A DNA stretch of 64,000 nt, from the NCBI GenBank assembly GCA_027592275.1, contig JAQCKF010000009.1:53469-117468 (forward strand). The letters are read 5' to 3'. Positions 37,870 through 48,179 of the stretch are shown piece by piece (within the stretch, counting starts at the first letter, position 1; each line of letters starts with the position of its first letter). The notes under the pieces are model-generated. The model saw only the letters and a list, made by a program, of their open reading frames with translations. It was not told the origin of the DNA and made no database searches. This stretch comes from Pseudomonadota bacterium (GTDB lineage: Bacteria; Pseudomonadota; Gammaproteobacteria; Pseudomonadales; Pseudohongiellaceae). The position numbers and the translations under genes are program-made.

Positions 37870-38898
37870 TCATTTATTTGAGCTCATATACTTAGCTACA
37901 TCCAGCATCCTGTTTGCGTACGCCCACTCATTATCGAACCAGACGAATAGCTTAATCAGTTTGCCGTTCGCCACACTTGTCTGATTCATGTCGACGATTG
38001 CCGAACGCGGATCGTGATTGAAATCGCAAGATGCGAGCGGCTCATCGGTGAAACCCAGCACATTCGCAGGCAAGCTTGCGCTGGCCTCGCGAATCGCTTG
38101 ATTCACTTCCTCTACATTGGTAGTACAGGCTACGTATAAAGTTAGGTCCATAAGAGAAACATTCAACGTTGGAACCCGAATTGCCTGCGCTTCGAGTAAT
38201 CCAGTTAGCTCGGGAAGAATTCTTTCAATGCCCTTAGCCAGAGCTGTGTCGACGGGAATTATCGATTGCATTGCGCTTCGCGTCTTACGCAGATCATCAT
38301 CATGATAACTGTCGATTACTGGTTGATCGTTCATCGCGGAGTGAATTGTCGTAATGGCGCCCGACTCGATTTTAAATGTTTCATTTATTGCCTTCAACAC
38401 CGGTACGATGCAATTCGTAGTGCAGGACGCGTTGGATATTATTTCAGCATCTGGCTTCAATGTTGTGTGATTGGTACCAAAAACCAGAGTGGCATCGACA
38501 TCGCTCTCGGCTGGTTGCGAGAACAGTACTTTTTTGGCGCCACCAGTAATGTGTAACGCAGCAGTTGCACGATCTTTAAATGCGCCGCTACATTCCATAA
38601 CCAAATCAACATCGAGATCAGACCAAGGAAGCTTACCAACGTCCGGCTCGTTAAATACGCGAATCTCATCGCCATTCACGATCAATTTTTTTACAGATCC
38701 CACATTACTCGTTTCGACTGTTCCCGGAAAGCGACCATGGGTGCTGTCATAACGAGTGAGATGGGACAGATTTGCGATGTCGGCAAGATCGTTGATCGCA
38801 ACGAGTCGTAAGTCGGCATAGTCAGTTGATTCATAAAAAGCACGCAGCACACAGCGGCCTATGCGGCCGTATCCGTTAATTGCTATACGATAAGTCAT
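37870..38898 (-). CDS. epd: Erythrose-4-phosphate/glyceraldehyde-3-phosphate dehydrogenase (Epd type)
   Basis: A 342 aa NAD-dependent dehydrogenase of the GAPDH superfamily. It shows AINGYGRIGR, the catalytic Cys in SNASCTTNCI, and the segment TIHSAMNDQPVIDSYHDDDL, which matches E. coli Epd rather than GapA. It also has FNHDPRSAIVD and WFDNEWAYANRM. Epd makes 4-phosphoerythronate for pyridoxal phosphate synthesis; in lineages without another gap gene it may also serve glycolysis. No other GAPDH is in this window. It sits between tktA and pgk, the conserved arrangement. Confidence 0.9.
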   Translation of the reverse strand: MTYRIAINGYGRIGRCVLRAFYESTDYADLRLVAINDLADIANLSHLTRYDSTHGRFPGTVETSNVGSVKKLIVNGDEIRVFNEPDVGKLPWSDLDVDLVMECSGAFKDRATAALHITGGAKKVLFSQPAESDVDATLVFGTNHTTLKPDAEIISNASCTTNCIVPVLKAINETFKIESGAITTIHSAMNDQPVIDSYHDDDLRKTRSAMQSIIPVDTALAKGIERILPELTGLLEAQAIRVPTLNVSLMDLTLYVACTTNVEEVNQAIREASASLPANVLGFTDEPLASCDFNHDPRSAIVDMNQTSVANGKLIKLFVWFDNEWAYANRMLDVAKYMSSNK

Positions 38899-38948
38899 CT
38901 GTGTTTACCGAGCCTAGAGAACTAGCCGACTTTTTGTTGCGTATAGAA

Positions 38949-40952
38949 TCACGAGCCGAAAGATTTCACGGTGGCAACTATATTCTCAGCCGTGAAGCCA
39001 AAGTGCTCCATTAATACAGACCCTGGTGCAGATTCGCCGAACGTGCGCATACCGATTACTTTGCCATCGAGGCCTACTAGCTTATGCCAGTAATCGACTC
39101 CGGCAGCTTCCACGGCTACGCGATGGCGTACCGCATTTGGTAATACCTGCTCCCGATATTCTGCATCTTGTGCTTCAAATACATCGACGCAGGGAATTGA
39201 TACGAGTCGAGCCTTCACACCTTCACCCTGCAGACTTTCCACCGCAGCTAGGCTTATGGAAACTTCCGAGCCCGTGGCCAAGACGATTACTGACGGCTCT
39301 CCCTCACAGTCCTTAAGAATATAGGCGCCACGTGAGATAGCCTGAACTTGTTCATCGCTACGCGCTTGATGCGGCAAATTCTGCCGGGAGAAAACTAGGC
39401 TTGTAGGCCCGTTCTGCTTTTCGATCGCGGCCTTCCAGGCTACGGCAGATTCTACATTGTCACAGGGACGCCACACCGACATGTTAGGTGTAGTGCGAAG
39501 GTTTGCGAGTTGCTCAATCGGTTGGTGAGTTGGTCCATCCTCGCCCTGTCCGATAGAGTCGTGTGTATAGACGAATATACTCTGCTGCTTCATTAGCGCC
39601 GACATTCTGACCGCATTGCGAGCGTATTCCATGAAAATCAAGAATGTTGCGGTATAGGGAATGAACCCACCATGCAGCGCCATACCTGTAGCGATTGCAC
39701 TCATTCCAAATTCTCTAACGCCGTAGTAGATATAGTTTCCGTCAGCCTTCTGCGAGATCGCAGAACTACCAGACCAGTTCGTTAGGTTGGACCCAGTCAA
39801 ATCGGCGGAGCCACCAATTAGTTCAGGTAGCAGTGCAGCGTAGGCTTCTATAGAATTTTGCGAAGCTTTGCGGCTTGGAATATTGTCGTCGCTAAGCTGA
39901 CATTTGGCGATATATTCATCCGCCATCGCGCTGAAATAGCTCGGCAGCTGGCCCTTCAATCTGCGTACCAATTCCATAGCAAGCTCTGGATACTCTTCCT
40001 CATAGATGACTAGTTTCTCTTTCCAGGCGGACTCGGCAATGAATCCTTGTTCTGTCGCATCCCAGGCTTGCTTGATTTCTTGAGGTATCACGAAAGGAGC
40101 ATGTGGCCAATCCAGAGCTTCTCTGGTAGCTGCTACCTCTTCATCGCCCAGAGGCGACCCATGAATCCCATTCGTCCCTTGTTTTTTCGGAGAGCCAAAA
40201 CCAATAATTGTCTTGCAGCTAATCAGAGTCGGCCGTGCGGTATCACTTAAGCCTTGTTTGATGGCATCGCTAATTGCTTCTGGGTCGTGTCCATCTACTG
40301 ACAATACCTGCCAACCATAGGCGTCGAACCGCTTACCGGTGTCATCTGCGAACCACTCCTGAACCTCTCCATCAATAGAAATTCCGTTGTCATCATAAAA
40401 CACGATCAGCTTGCCTAGGTTCAGCGTGCCGGCAAGGGAACAGACCTCGTGCGAGATGCCTTCCATCAGACAGCCATCACCAACAAATACATAGGTATTG
40501 TGATCGACGACTTCATGGCCCTCGCGGTTAAATTGTGCGCCGAGGGTCTTCTCAGCAATTGCCATTCCTACCCCGTTGGCGAGCCCCTGACCCAGTGGCC
40601 CCGTTGTAGTTTCTACGCCAGGTGTATAGCCATATTCGGGGTGACCAGGTGTCTTGGAATCCAGCTGACGGAACTGTTGCAGGTCGTCGATAGACAGGTC
40701 GTAGCCTGTCAGATGCAACAGAGAATAGATCAGCATCGAGCCATGGCCATTGGATAGCACGAATCGATCGCGGTTAAACCACTTCGGATTGCCAGGATTG
40801 TGCTTTAGGAAATCGCACCAAAGCACCTGTGCTATGTCTGCCATTCCCATGGGAGCACCGGGGTGACCCGATTTGGCCTTCTGTACTGCATCCATGCTTA
40901 ATGCACGAATTGCGTTGGCGCTCTGTTTACGTGACACAGCTTGTTCTGCCAT
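38949..40952 (-). CDS. tktA: Transketolase
   Basis: A 667 aa thiamine-diphosphate enzyme moving two-carbon units in the pentose phosphate pathway and producing erythrose 4-phosphate, the substrate of the neighbouring Epd. It shows [34 protein letters not shown], the ThDP motif [13 protein letters not shown]...DDNGISIDG, and the pyrimidine-binding [21 protein letters not shown] 40952 is preferred over the TTG one codon earlier. It is divergent from the SAM-cycle operon over 371 bp and heads tktA-epd-pgk-fba. Confidence 0.97.
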   Translation of the reverse strand: MAEQAVSRKQSANAIRALSMDAVQKAKSGHPGAPMGMADIAQVLWCDFLKHNPGNPKWFNRDRFVLSNGHGSMLIYSLLHLTGYDLSIDDLQQFRQLDSKTPGHPEYGYTPGVETTTGPLGQGLANGVGMAIAEKTLGAQFNREGHEVVDHNTYVFVGDGCLMEGISHEVCSLAGTLNLGKLIVFYDDNGISIDGEVQEWFADDTGKRFDAYGWQVLSVDGHDPEAISDAIKQGLSDTARPTLISCKTIIGFGSPKKQGTNGIHGSPLGDEEVAATREALDWPHAPFVIPQEIKQAWDATEQGFIAESAWKEKLVIYEEEYPELAMELVRRLKGQLPSYFSAMADEYIAKCQLSDDNIPSRKASQNSIEAYAALLPELIGGSADLTGSNLTNWSGSSAISQKADGNYIYYGVREFGMSAIATGMALHGGFIPYTATFLIFMEYARNAVRMSALMKQQSIFVYTHDSIGQGEDGPTHQPIEQLANLRTTPNMSVWRPCDNVESAVAWKAAIEKQNGPTSLVFSRQNLPHQARSDEQVQAISRGAYILKDCEGEPSVIVLATGSEVSISLAAVESLQGEGVKARLVSIPCVDVFEAQDAEYREQVLPNAVRHRVAVEAAGVDYWHKLVGLDGKVIGMRTFGESAPGSVLMEHFGFTAENIVATVKSFGS

Positions 40953-41212
40953 CAATCAAATTCCTTCAGTTGCTACGTGTTTGCCATGGTTGGCGAAGCG
41001 ATAGACTCCATCCCCTGCTGCTAGCCGACTGGCCATGCAGTTGGGTAAATTCAGATGTGTTTCAAGGAGTCTCTATAAGACCGCTATTTTCCCGCACCTG
41101 AATGGAATATGCCATATCTATGCCGCCCTAAGAGGCAATATATTGGTAGTTGAGAGCAACAACGAGCAACTCGCTTTCATTAAGCTCTCATCTGACTCGC
41201 ATTGGACTCAAG

Positions 41213-41241
41213 TTGACCAATTATGAATCGATATCTATATC
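41213..41241 (+). promoter_or_regulatory. Predicted sigma70 promoter of the SAM-cycle operon
   Basis: TTGACC (41213-41218) and TATATC (41236-41241) are separated by 17 bp. The -35 is a 5/6 match and the -10 a 4/6 match. The -10 lies inside the 28 bp palindrome that follows, as expected for a repressible promoter. The 371 bp gap between tktA and the regulator gene holds no other gene; its left part should contain the tktA promoter, which I could not place. Confidence 0.45.
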
Positions 41242-41260
41242 AATATATTTTGATATAGAT
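41233..41260. promoter_or_regulatory. 28 bp palindrome, probable SahR operator
   Basis: Perfect 11 bp arms ATCTATATCAA (41233-41243) and TTGATATAGAT (41250-41260) flank a 6 bp AT-rich centre. It overlaps the predicted -10 element and lies 63 bp before the regulator start codon. ArsR-family regulators bind such dyads. The ATCAA...TTGAT core agrees with what I recall of SahR sites, which I could not check. Confidence 0.75.
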
Positions 41261-41323
41261 TTGAAATTGCCCTGCAATACTGCTAAGTTAGCAGCTTTTA
41301 GTATAGACCTTCGAGTACACAGA

Positions 41324-42331
41324 ATGGCTGCAACTGCATTGAAGACCGCCGGCAACTCAGACTCTCCAAGCCCGATAGAGTCGCTCACATCGCTGCACAA
41401 GGCCCTAGCCGACCACCTGCGCCTGCAGATCCTGAGACTGCTCAAAAATGAGTCGTTTGGGGTATTGGAGCTATGCCGTATTCTCGATATTCGACAGTCC
41501 GCACTCAGTCATCACCTAAAGATTCTCGCTACCAGCCATCTGGTTTCCACTCGCCGCGAGGGAAACTCGATTTTCTATAGGCGCGCATTCCTGAGCGAGG
41601 ATGATGTTCACGGCAATATCAAAAAGACGGTTTTTGAGAATCTCGACTCCCTGCAGATTCCCAGCGCCCAGCTTAGGAAGATCAAGCAGATCCAATTGGA
41701 GCGAGCACAGCTTTCTCTCAATTTTTTCAACAAGAACGCGAATAAGTTTCGTGAGAAGCAGGGGCTAATTGTCGAGCATGACGACTATGCCAGCAGTCTG
41801 CACGACCTGATCAATGGTCTCGCATTAAGTGAGAAGGCGGCAGTAATGGAAGTCGGCCCAGGCGAGGGCCAACTGCTTACTGAGCTTTCGCAGCGCTTCA
41901 AGAATTTAACGGCGCTCGACAATTCCAAAGACATGCTGGATAAATCCCGTGCCGCAATTACTGACTGTGGTCATAATGGCGTAGAATTTATTCTTGGCGA
42001 TACAGCCGTGGCCAGAAAAACCGACGTTAGCAGCGACCTGATTATTTTCGACATGGTGCTACATCATATCTCTTCTCCTGCAAAGACATTTAAAGACAGC
42101 GCCGCACTTCTCAACTCCGATGGCTATCTACTAATCGTGGAGCTATGCAGTCACGACCAAGACTGGGTTCGAGAATCATGTGGCGATCTATGGCTTGGCT
42201 TCGAGGAAGCCGACTTGGATCACTGGGCCGAGAAGGCTGGCTTGGAGAAGCGACAGAGTTCCTATTTAGGGCTACGCAATGGATTTCAAATTCAGATGCG
42301 AACATTCAAAAAAATTATGTCTGATTTTTAA
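41324..42331 (+). CDS. sahR: ArsR-family regulator fused to a SAM-dependent methyltransferase, SahR type
   Basis: A 335 aa two-domain protein. Residues about 15-95 form an ArsR winged helix (LHKALADHLRLQILRLL, LDIRQSALSHHLKILATSHL). Residues about 150-325 form a class I methyltransferase fold (AAVMEVGPGEGQLL, LTALDNS, LIIFDMVLHHI). I use it as the S-adenosylhomocysteine-responsive repressor of the methyl cycle: the SAM-binding fold would sense SAH, and the genes it precedes (metK, ahcY, metF) are the expected targets. The frame runs upstream to 41150 but would cross the operator and promoter, so ATG 41324 is chosen. It lies 67 bp before metK. No methyltransferase activity is implied. Confidence 0.85.
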   Translation: MAATALKTAGNSDSPSPIESLTSLHKALADHLRLQILRLLKNESFGVLELCRILDIRQSALSHHLKILATSHLVSTRREGNSIFYRRAFLSEDDVHGNIKKTVFENLDSLQIPSAQLRKIKQIQLERAQLSLNFFNKNANKFREKQGLIVEHDDYASSLHDLINGLALSEKAAVMEVGPGEGQLLTELSQRFKNLTALDNSKDMLDKSRAAITDCGHNGVEFILGDTAVARKTDVSSDLIIFDMVLHHISSPAKTFKDSAALLNSDGYLLIVELCSHDQDWVRESCGDLWLGFEEADLDHWAEKAGLEKRQSSYLGLRNGFQIQMRTFKKIMSDF

Positions 42332-42398
42332 TTATTCAACTTTACTACTACTTACAATTTAACTATTAACAATCACTACACATTTTGAGGAAATACTA

Positions 42399-43559
42399 AT
42401 GGTGGAATCATCACTGTTTACATCCGAATCGGTATCTGAGGGTCACCCAGATAAAATGGCAGACCAAATCTCCGATGCAATCTTGGATGCTCTGCTAGAG
42501 CAAGACAAAGGTTCTCGCGTAGCCTGCGAAACCATGATCAAGACTGGCATGGTCATCGTCGCTGGCGAAATTACCACAGAAGCCTATGTGGATATCGAAA
42601 ACATCGTTCGCGGTGTTGTGAATGATATTGGCTACAACAATTCAGAGAGTGGCTTCGATAGCAACACCTGTGCCGTACTCAACGGCATCGGTAAGCAGTC
42701 TCCCGATATCGCTATGGGTGTTGACGATACCGAGAATCACGAGCAGGGCGCAGGCGATCAAGGGTTAATGTTTGGCTACGCTACGAATGAAACAGATGTG
42801 CTAATGCCGGCACCAATTACCTATTCACATCTGTTGGTAAAGCGCCATTCTAAAGTGCGTAAAAATGGCACCCTTTCTTGGTTGCAGCCGGATGCGAAAA
42901 GCCAGATTACATTCCGCTACGAAGACGGAAAGCCAGTTGCTATCGATGCCGTTGTGTTATCCACACAGCATAAGGAAGAGATATCACTGAAAGACTTACA
43001 AGAAGCAGTAATGGAAGAAATCATCAAGCCTGTTCTTCCTGAGGCCTGGATCAATGCTGACACCAAGTATTTTATCAATCCAACCGGCCGCTTTGTAATT
43101 GGCGGCCCTCATGGTGATTGCGGACTAACTGGCAGAAAAATTATCGTCGATACCTACGGCGGCATGGCACGACACGGCGGCGGCGCCTTCTCCGGAAAAG
43201 ATCCATCGAAAGTTGACCGCTCCGCTGCCTATGCGGCGCGCTACGTTGCAAAGAATCTCGTTGCCGCAGGCATCGCCGAACGCTGCGAGATTCAACTCTC
43301 CTATGCGATCGGTGTAGCAGAGCCCACGTCTATCAGTGTTGAAACATTCGGTACGAGCAAAGTAAGCAACGGGAAAATCGTTGAGCTTATTCGCGACCAT
43401 TTTGAGCTACGCCCGAAAGGCCTAATTAAAATGTTAGACCTGATTAGACCTATCTATAAAGACACTGCAGCTTACGGCCACTTCGGCCGCGAAGATCTGG
43501 ACCTAAGCTGGGAAAAAACAGACAAGGCCGATGCTCTTAAAGCAGCAGCTGGTCTATAA
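42399..43559 (+). CDS. metK: S-adenosylmethionine synthetase
   Basis: A 386 aa enzyme making SAM from methionine and ATP. It shows [18 protein letters not shown] (ATP binding), [30 protein letters not shown], and the P-loop-like [25 protein letters not shown] lies 7 bp before ATG 42399. It is second in the methyl-cycle operon, 22 bp before ahcY. Cytoplasmic homotetramer by family. Confidence 0.98.
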   Translation: MVESSLFTSESVSEGHPDKMADQISDAILDALLEQDKGSRVACETMIKTGMVIVAGEITTEAYVDIENIVRGVVNDIGYNNSESGFDSNTCAVLNGIGKQSPDIAMGVDDTENHEQGAGDQGLMFGYATNETDVLMPAPITYSHLLVKRHSKVRKNGTLSWLQPDAKSQITFRYEDGKPVAIDAVVLSTQHKEEISLKDLQEAVMEEIIKPVLPEAWINADTKYFINPTGRFVIGGPHGDCGLTGRKIIVDTYGGMARHGGGAFSGKDPSKVDRSAAYAARYVAKNLVAAGIAERCEIQLSYAIGVAEPTSISVETFGTSKVSNGKIVELIRDHFELRPKGLIKMLDLIRPIYKDTAAYGHFGREDLDLSWEKTDKADALKAAAGL

Positions 43560-43581
43560 CACAACATCTACGGAGTTAGAA

Positions 43582-44967
43582 ATGAACGATTCATCAGTAC
43601 ACGATTATAAAGTAGCAGATATAAGTCTGGCCGATTTCGGCCGTCGCGAAGTCACATTGGCCGAGGCGGAGATGCCGGCACTAATGACTCTGCGCAATAA
43701 ATACTCTAGCCAGAAGCCACTCGCCACGGCGAAAATACTGGGCTGTATACACATGACTGTACAGACAGCCGTGCTCATAGAAACACTTGTAGAGCTCGGC
43801 GCGGAAGTGCGCTGGTCATCTTGCAACATATTCTCAACTCAAGACCATGCGGCTGCGTGCATCGCTGCTGCTGGAATCGCCGTCTACGCCTGGAAGGGTC
43901 AGACCGAAGACGAAGGCGAATGGTGCATAGAACAAACCATTCTGAAAGATGGCGAGCCTTGGGATGTAAACATGATCCTAGACGACGGCGGAGACCTTAC
44001 GGGGATGGTGCATGAAAAGTATCCACAGCTATTAGATAATATTCACGGCATTACCGAAGAGACAACGACTGGCGTGCTTCGCCTTTTGGAGATGTTGAAA
44101 GAAGGTTCGTTGAAAGTTCCTGCGATCAATGTAAATGACTCTGTAACTAAGTCGAAGAATGATAACAAATACGGCTGTCGCCATTCACTTAACGATGGCA
44201 TCAAGCGTGGCACTGACATGTTGCTTGCCGGCAAGCAGGCAATAGTCGTTGGCTACGGTGATGTAGGAAAGGGTTCCGCTCAGAGCCTAAATCAGGAAGG
44301 CATGATCGTGAAGATCGCCGAGATCGACCCTATCTGTGCGATGCAAGCTTGCATGGACGGGTTCGAAGTAGTCTCGCCTTATATCGACGGTATCAACACG
44401 GGAACTGGCGAAGGCATAGATACTGCTCTGCTCGCGAAGATCGACCTGATCGTAACAACTACTGGCAATATAAATGTATGCGACAAGTACATGCTACAGT
44501 CAGTTAAGAAAGGCGCCGTGATCTGTAATATCGGTCACTTCGACAACGAGATCGACACAGCCTATATGCGTGAAAGCTGGGACTGGGAAGAGATTAAGCC
44601 ACAGGTTCATAAGATCTACCGAACTGGCACCGTGAACCAAGATGATTATTTGATCCTTCTTTCCGAAGGGCGCTTGATCAACCTAGGTAATGCAACTGGC
44701 CATCCATCACGTATTATGGATGGTTCATTCGCGAATCAGGTATTGGCGCAAATGTTCATGTTTGATAGAAAATTCGCCGACCTGCCCGCGGCAGAGAAGC
44801 AAAGTAATCTCTACGTAGAGGTTCTACCTAAGTATCTCGACGAAGAAGTTGCCGCCATGATGGTCGGCGGTTTCGGAGGAGTACTAACGAGGCTTACTGA
44901 TGTTCAGGCCAAGTACATCAACGTAAAAGTTGACGGTCCTTACAAGTCTGATAGCTACAAGTACTAA
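43582..44967 (+). CDS. ahcY: Adenosylhomocysteinase
   Basis: A 461 aa NAD-dependent hydrolase that splits S-adenosylhomocysteine into adenosine and homocysteine, removing the product inhibitor of methyltransferases. It shows [47 protein letters not shown] and the NAD motif [13 protein letters not shown]. The ORF can be read from 43531, overlapping metK, but GGAG seven bases before ATG 43582 marks the true start. Only 22 bp separate it from metK, leaving no room for an SAH riboswitch. It is the third gene of the sahR operon. Confidence 0.97.
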   Translation: MNDSSVHDYKVADISLADFGRREVTLAEAEMPALMTLRNKYSSQKPLATAKILGCIHMTVQTAVLIETLVELGAEVRWSSCNIFSTQDHAAACIAAAGIAVYAWKGQTEDEGEWCIEQTILKDGEPWDVNMILDDGGDLTGMVHEKYPQLLDNIHGITEETTTGVLRLLEMLKEGSLKVPAINVNDSVTKSKNDNKYGCRHSLNDGIKRGTDMLLAGKQAIVVGYGDVGKGSAQSLNQEGMIVKIAEIDPICAMQACMDGFEVVSPYIDGINTGTGEGIDTALLAKIDLIVTTTGNINVCDKYMLQSVKKGAVICNIGHFDNEIDTAYMRESWDWEEIKPQVHKIYRTGTVNQDDYLILLSEGRLINLGNATGHPSRIMDGSFANQVLAQMFMFDRKFADLPAAEKQSNLYVEVLPKYLDEEVAAMMVGGFGGVLTRLTDVQAKYINVKVDGPYKSDSYKY

Positions 44968-45002
44968 GCAATAAAATGATAAACGCCGAGGATAGCTAAA
45001 CT

Positions 45003-45869
45003 ATGGATTCATCTAATCCATCAAAGTACAGCATCGAATTTTTCCCACCTCGTACCAAGGTGGGCGAATCGAAGCTGGATACTGTGCATGCAGAACTGAA
45101 CAAGTTGAATCCCGATTTCTTCTCGGTAACCTATGGCGCTGGCGGCTCGACCAAGTCAGGAACGCGGCAGGTGGTGCTGCGTTATCAAGCAGCCGGCTCT
45201 CAATGTGCTCCTCATCTTTCGTTCGGCGGTTCCGATGAGGAAGAACTTCGTCAACTGTTGCAGACTTATATCGATGCTGGCATCAAACACTTAGTCGCCT
45301 TACGCGGCGACATGCCCTCCGGTGTCGGTGCTGCGGCACAACATCGCTATGCGAATGAACTCGTCGAGTTTATTCGGGCCCAGACGGGGGATCACTTTCA
45401 TATCGATGTCGCCTGCTATCCTGAAGCGCATCCGGAATCGAAGAGTTATAGCTCAGATGTAGACTTCTTTAAGCGCAAGGTGGATGCCGGCGCAAATTCG
45501 GCGATCACCCAATACTTCTACAACCCAGATGCCTATTTCCGCTTTGTGGATTATTGCAGGACAGCGGGAATCGATATCCCCATTGTTCCTGGCATCATGC
45601 CCATTACCAACTATGCCAACCTCGCCCGCTTCAGTGCAAGTTGTGGCGCTGAAATACCGCGTTGGTTAGACAAACGATTAACGGGCTTTGGTGATGACAG
45701 TCAGAGCCTACGCAGCTTCGGTATCGATGTGGTTACCGAATTGTGCGAGGACTTGTTGCAAGGTGGCGCTCCTGGTCTACACTTCTACTCGATGAACCTC
45801 AACCAGGCTGTTACCCAGATTTGGACGAACCTGGATCTTGGCAATCGTCCGCAACGTGAATTGCTATAG
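45003..45869 (+). CDS. metF: 5,10-methylenetetrahydrofolate reductase
   Basis: A 288 aa FAD-dependent reductase supplying 5-methyl-THF for remethylation of homocysteine. It shows EFFPPRTKVGESKL, FFSVTYGAGGSTKSGT, LVALRGDMPSG and PGIMPITNYANLARF. It completes the methyl cycle begun by metK and ahcY, and lies 35 bp after ahcY and 10 bp before rsmE. AGGATAG precedes ATG 45003. No methionine synthase gene is in the window. Confidence 0.96.
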   Translation: MDSSNPSKYSIEFFPPRTKVGESKLDTVHAELNKLNPDFFSVTYGAGGSTKSGTRQVVLRYQAAGSQCAPHLSFGGSDEEELRQLLQTYIDAGIKHLVALRGDMPSGVGAAAQHRYANELVEFIRAQTGDHFHIDVACYPEAHPESKSYSSDVDFFKRKVDAGANSAITQYFYNPDAYFRFVDYCRTAGIDIPIVPGIMPITNYANLARFSASCGAEIPRWLDKRLTGFGDDSQSLRSFGIDVVTELCEDLLQGGAPGLHFYSMNLNQAVTQIWTNLDLGNRPQRELL

Positions 45870-45879
45870 GTATTAGCTG

Positions 45880-46614
45880 ATGCGACTGTCTCGCGTTTAT
45901 CTCGATAGCACACTCGCACTGAATACGGTTATCTCGCTTCCCAAAGAGGTTGCACACTATCTCAGCAATGTCCTACGTCTGCGCATCAACGACGAGCTTC
46001 TCGTTTTTAATTCGCAGCAGGGGGAATTCCGCGCAAGAGTGACCTCGGCTGCGAAGCGAGCAGTCGATATTGAATTATTCGAAAAAATTCGCGACGCACA
46101 CGATACCGCTAAGCAAGTCCCTCTCTCTATTCACTTAGTCCTCGGCCTCTCTCGTGGGGACAGGATGGACTTCGCCGTGCAGAAATCCACTGAGTTGGGC
46201 GTAAACGAAATTACTCCTATCTACACTGAATATGGTGAAGTAAGACTTAAAGCAGATCGTGTAGAGAAGAAACTACAGCACTGGCAGAAGATAGCTATAA
46301 GTGCCTGCGAGCAGAGTGGCAGATTGGATGTTCCGGTAATACACAAACCACTCTCAGTGCTGGAATTGTCTTTAAGTGAAAATACGAACAAATGGATGCT
46401 AGATCCTAGAGGTTCTGATTCGCTTCCCCAATCAATTGCGGAAAACAACTGTGTCTTATTGGTAGGACCGGAAGGCGGATTCTCTGCTGATGAGATCGAC
46501 TGGGCGAGATCCAATGATTTTCAGATCGTCGCTTTAGGCTCGAGAATACTACGAACTGAAACTGCACCGGTGGCCGCGCTCGCTATCTTGCAGCACAAAT
46601 ATGGTGATATGTAA
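45880..46614 (+). CDS. rsmE: 16S rRNA m3U1498 methyltransferase
   Basis: A 244 aa SPOUT-class methyltransferase that methylates U1498 of 16S rRNA using SAM. An N-terminal PUA-like part (about 1-75) precedes the knotted domain with LGLSRGDRMDFAVQKSTELGV, LVGPEGGFSADEI and LGSRILRTETAPVAAL, the SAM-binding trefoil signature. It starts 10 bp after metF, so it is probably last in the methyl-cycle operon. It converges on the HD-GYP-like gene. Confidence 0.95.
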   Translation: MRLSRVYLDSTLALNTVISLPKEVAHYLSNVLRLRINDELLVFNSQQGEFRARVTSAAKRAVDIELFEKIRDAHDTAKQVPLSIHLVLGLSRGDRMDFAVQKSTELGVNEITPIYTEYGEVRLKADRVEKKLQHWQKIAISACEQSGRLDVPVIHKPLSVLELSLSENTNKWMLDPRGSDSLPQSIAENNCVLLVGPEGGFSADEIDWARSNDFQIVALGSRILRTETAPVAALAILQHKYGDM

Positions 46615-46640
46615 GTTGCTAGGTAAATTGCGCAGCGTTA

Positions 46641-47987
46641 CTAAAGTCGCACCGAGAACGGCCCTAGTCCAACACGCTTGCCAAAGAAGCTCAGACTATA
46701 CTTTAGTGGATCTAAATCTTTACCGTCTCCTAAACGCTTCGATGAATTCTGCGATCTATAGCTAGACACGATAAACCGATCAATCTTCGTCTTACCCTGA
46801 TTAGCTAGATCTACCACATCAGGATCATCCAATAAGGCCTTGCCCGCATCAGTTAACACGGCAATTTTTGGCGACAATTTTTCCTGGAGATTCTGCTCCA
46901 ATACAAGCCCGACCTCCCCGGTGGATAATGTAATCAGAGACCCGATGGGATAGGTTCCCATCACATGGATCATTTCAACGATCAGCTGCTCGGGAAATTT
47001 TAGAGCGCGCTGCTTATAAAGTTTTGTAAGCGCCTTAGACGGAGGCGTGGCTGGACCTTCGCCATTACTGACAAGCAATCGTTCGAAAAAATAGGCAAGA
47101 TTCGCAAACCGAGCCAGTAACGGAATCTGTTTTCCGCGTAGCTTATTCGGAAATCCGAGCCCGTCTTGACGTTCATGATGGCAATGTATGATCCCAGTCA
47201 CTCGGTCGTCAAGATCAGGGTAGTACGAAATCAGTTCCACACCGAAATCGATATGCTTGCGATAGGCAAGAAATTCCTTCTTTCTAAACGGGCCACGTTT
47301 GTTGACTAACCTTTCGGGCAGCAGTTGCAGGCCAATATCAGCCAGTAGTGTTCCCGTACATAGAATTTTCATTTCGGGAGTAGGCAGCCCTACCTGCCTC
47401 GCTAACACTACTGCCCAAATTGCTGCACGGACACAATAGTCAGTGTCTTTTCTATCTGTGGGGTCTGTGTTCAACAACCAAATATGAGTCTGCGGATTAG
47501 CAATAGTCGAATCGATTATTCCATTCATCGACTTTTCTAATAGAAGCAAGTCCAACTCCTTGTCATTGCGAACCCCAAGAGCCTGCTCCGCAAATTCCGC
47601 TCTAAGTGTGAGATGTAAGCGATGAGCCTTGTCTATTTCTTGTTTTATAGATCGAGTAACTGGGTATGCATCACGATCAATCTTAAGCGAGCCAGACTCG
47701 GGCGCAGCTTTGCGCGCGCTGCTTAGAATCGTCAGCTGATCCTTTCGTCTTTTTCGTGGCTGCACTCCCTTGTTCGTGTCGATGACCACGTGCTTGCAAT
47801 GCTTGGTAAGAATCTCAATATCTTCAACATTCTTGAGATGAAACCCGCCCATATCGAATGGAGTCTTCGACCATGCGCAATCCAATTCGAAAACAAACAT
47901 GCCCAGCAATAGCTCGGCACAGCTTAGCCGCAATAGATTGTCCGCTGCATAGCGTTCTGAATTACTGGAAGGTTCTGAGGATTTCAT
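46641..47987 (-). CDS. Degenerate HD-GYP domain protein (DUF3391-like N-terminus)
   Basis: About 448 aa, soluble. The N-terminal part (about 18-85, LRLSCAELLLGMFVFELD...) resembles the DUF3391 domain common in marine HD-GYP proteins. The HD-GYP part (about 180-350) is altered. The HD dyad reads AD (TLLADIGLQLLP), the first metal His is Cys (DYCVRAAIWA), and the terminal aspartate pair is lost (NLAYFFERL). HHERQDG is intact, but GYP reads GFP. c-di-GMP hydrolysis is therefore doubtful; binding is possible. ATG 47987 is preferred to GTG 48035, as neither has a strong ribosome-binding site. It converges on rsmE. Confidence 0.75.
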   Translation of the reverse strand: MKSSEPSSNSERYAADNLLRLSCAELLLGMFVFELDCAWSKTPFDMGGFHLKNVEDIEILTKHCKHVVIDTNKGVQPRKRRKDQLTILSSARKAAPESGSLKIDRDAYPVTRSIKQEIDKAHRLHLTLRAEFAEQALGVRNDKELDLLLLEKSMNGIIDSTIANPQTHIWLLNTDPTDRKDTDYCVRAAIWAVVLARQVGLPTPEMKILCTGTLLADIGLQLLPERLVNKRGPFRKKEFLAYRKHIDFGVELISYYPDLDDRVTGIIHCHHERQDGLGFPNKLRGKQIPLLARFANLAYFFERLLVSNGEGPATPPSKALTKLYKQRALKFPEQLIVEMIHVMGTYPIGSLITLSTGEVGLVLEQNLQEKLSPKIAVLTDAGKALLDDPDVVDLANQGKTKIDRFIVSSYRSQNSSKRLGDGKDLDPLKYSLSFFGKRVGLGPFSVRL

Positions 47988-48108
47988 AGCTCGAGCATAC
48001 CCGCCTTTACAAAATACTCTTGTGAGATTGTTCACAAATCAGTGTTGCCGACGTTGGCTGTTAGCGATTGAAAAGCGGGTTTTCCCACAAAATAGCCGGA
48101 TTTAAGGC

Positions 48109-48138
48109 AAAAAAAAGCGCCTTTGAAAACAAAGGCGT
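48109..48138 (-). terminator. Rho-independent terminator of glnK-amtB
   Basis: On the minus strand, stem CGCCTTTG and CAAAGGCG around a 4-base TTTT loop (plus-strand positions 48118-48137) is followed by eight T (48116-48109). It lies about 40 bp after the amtB stop codon and before the HD-GYP gene. Confidence 0.92.
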
Positions 48139-48179
48139 CAGGTAAGGTAATACCCTAAGGGAGAGATGCTCTTTTATGC

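Noticed and set aside
41150..41323. N-terminal extension of the ArsR-methyltransferase regulator
   Set aside because: It would run through the predicted promoter and palindrome, and its residues are unlike an ArsR N-terminus; ATG 41324 is the better start.
43560..43581. SAH riboswitch before ahcY
   Set aside because: Only 22 bp separate metK and ahcY, too short for the riboswitch; control by the ArsR-type regulator explains the operon.
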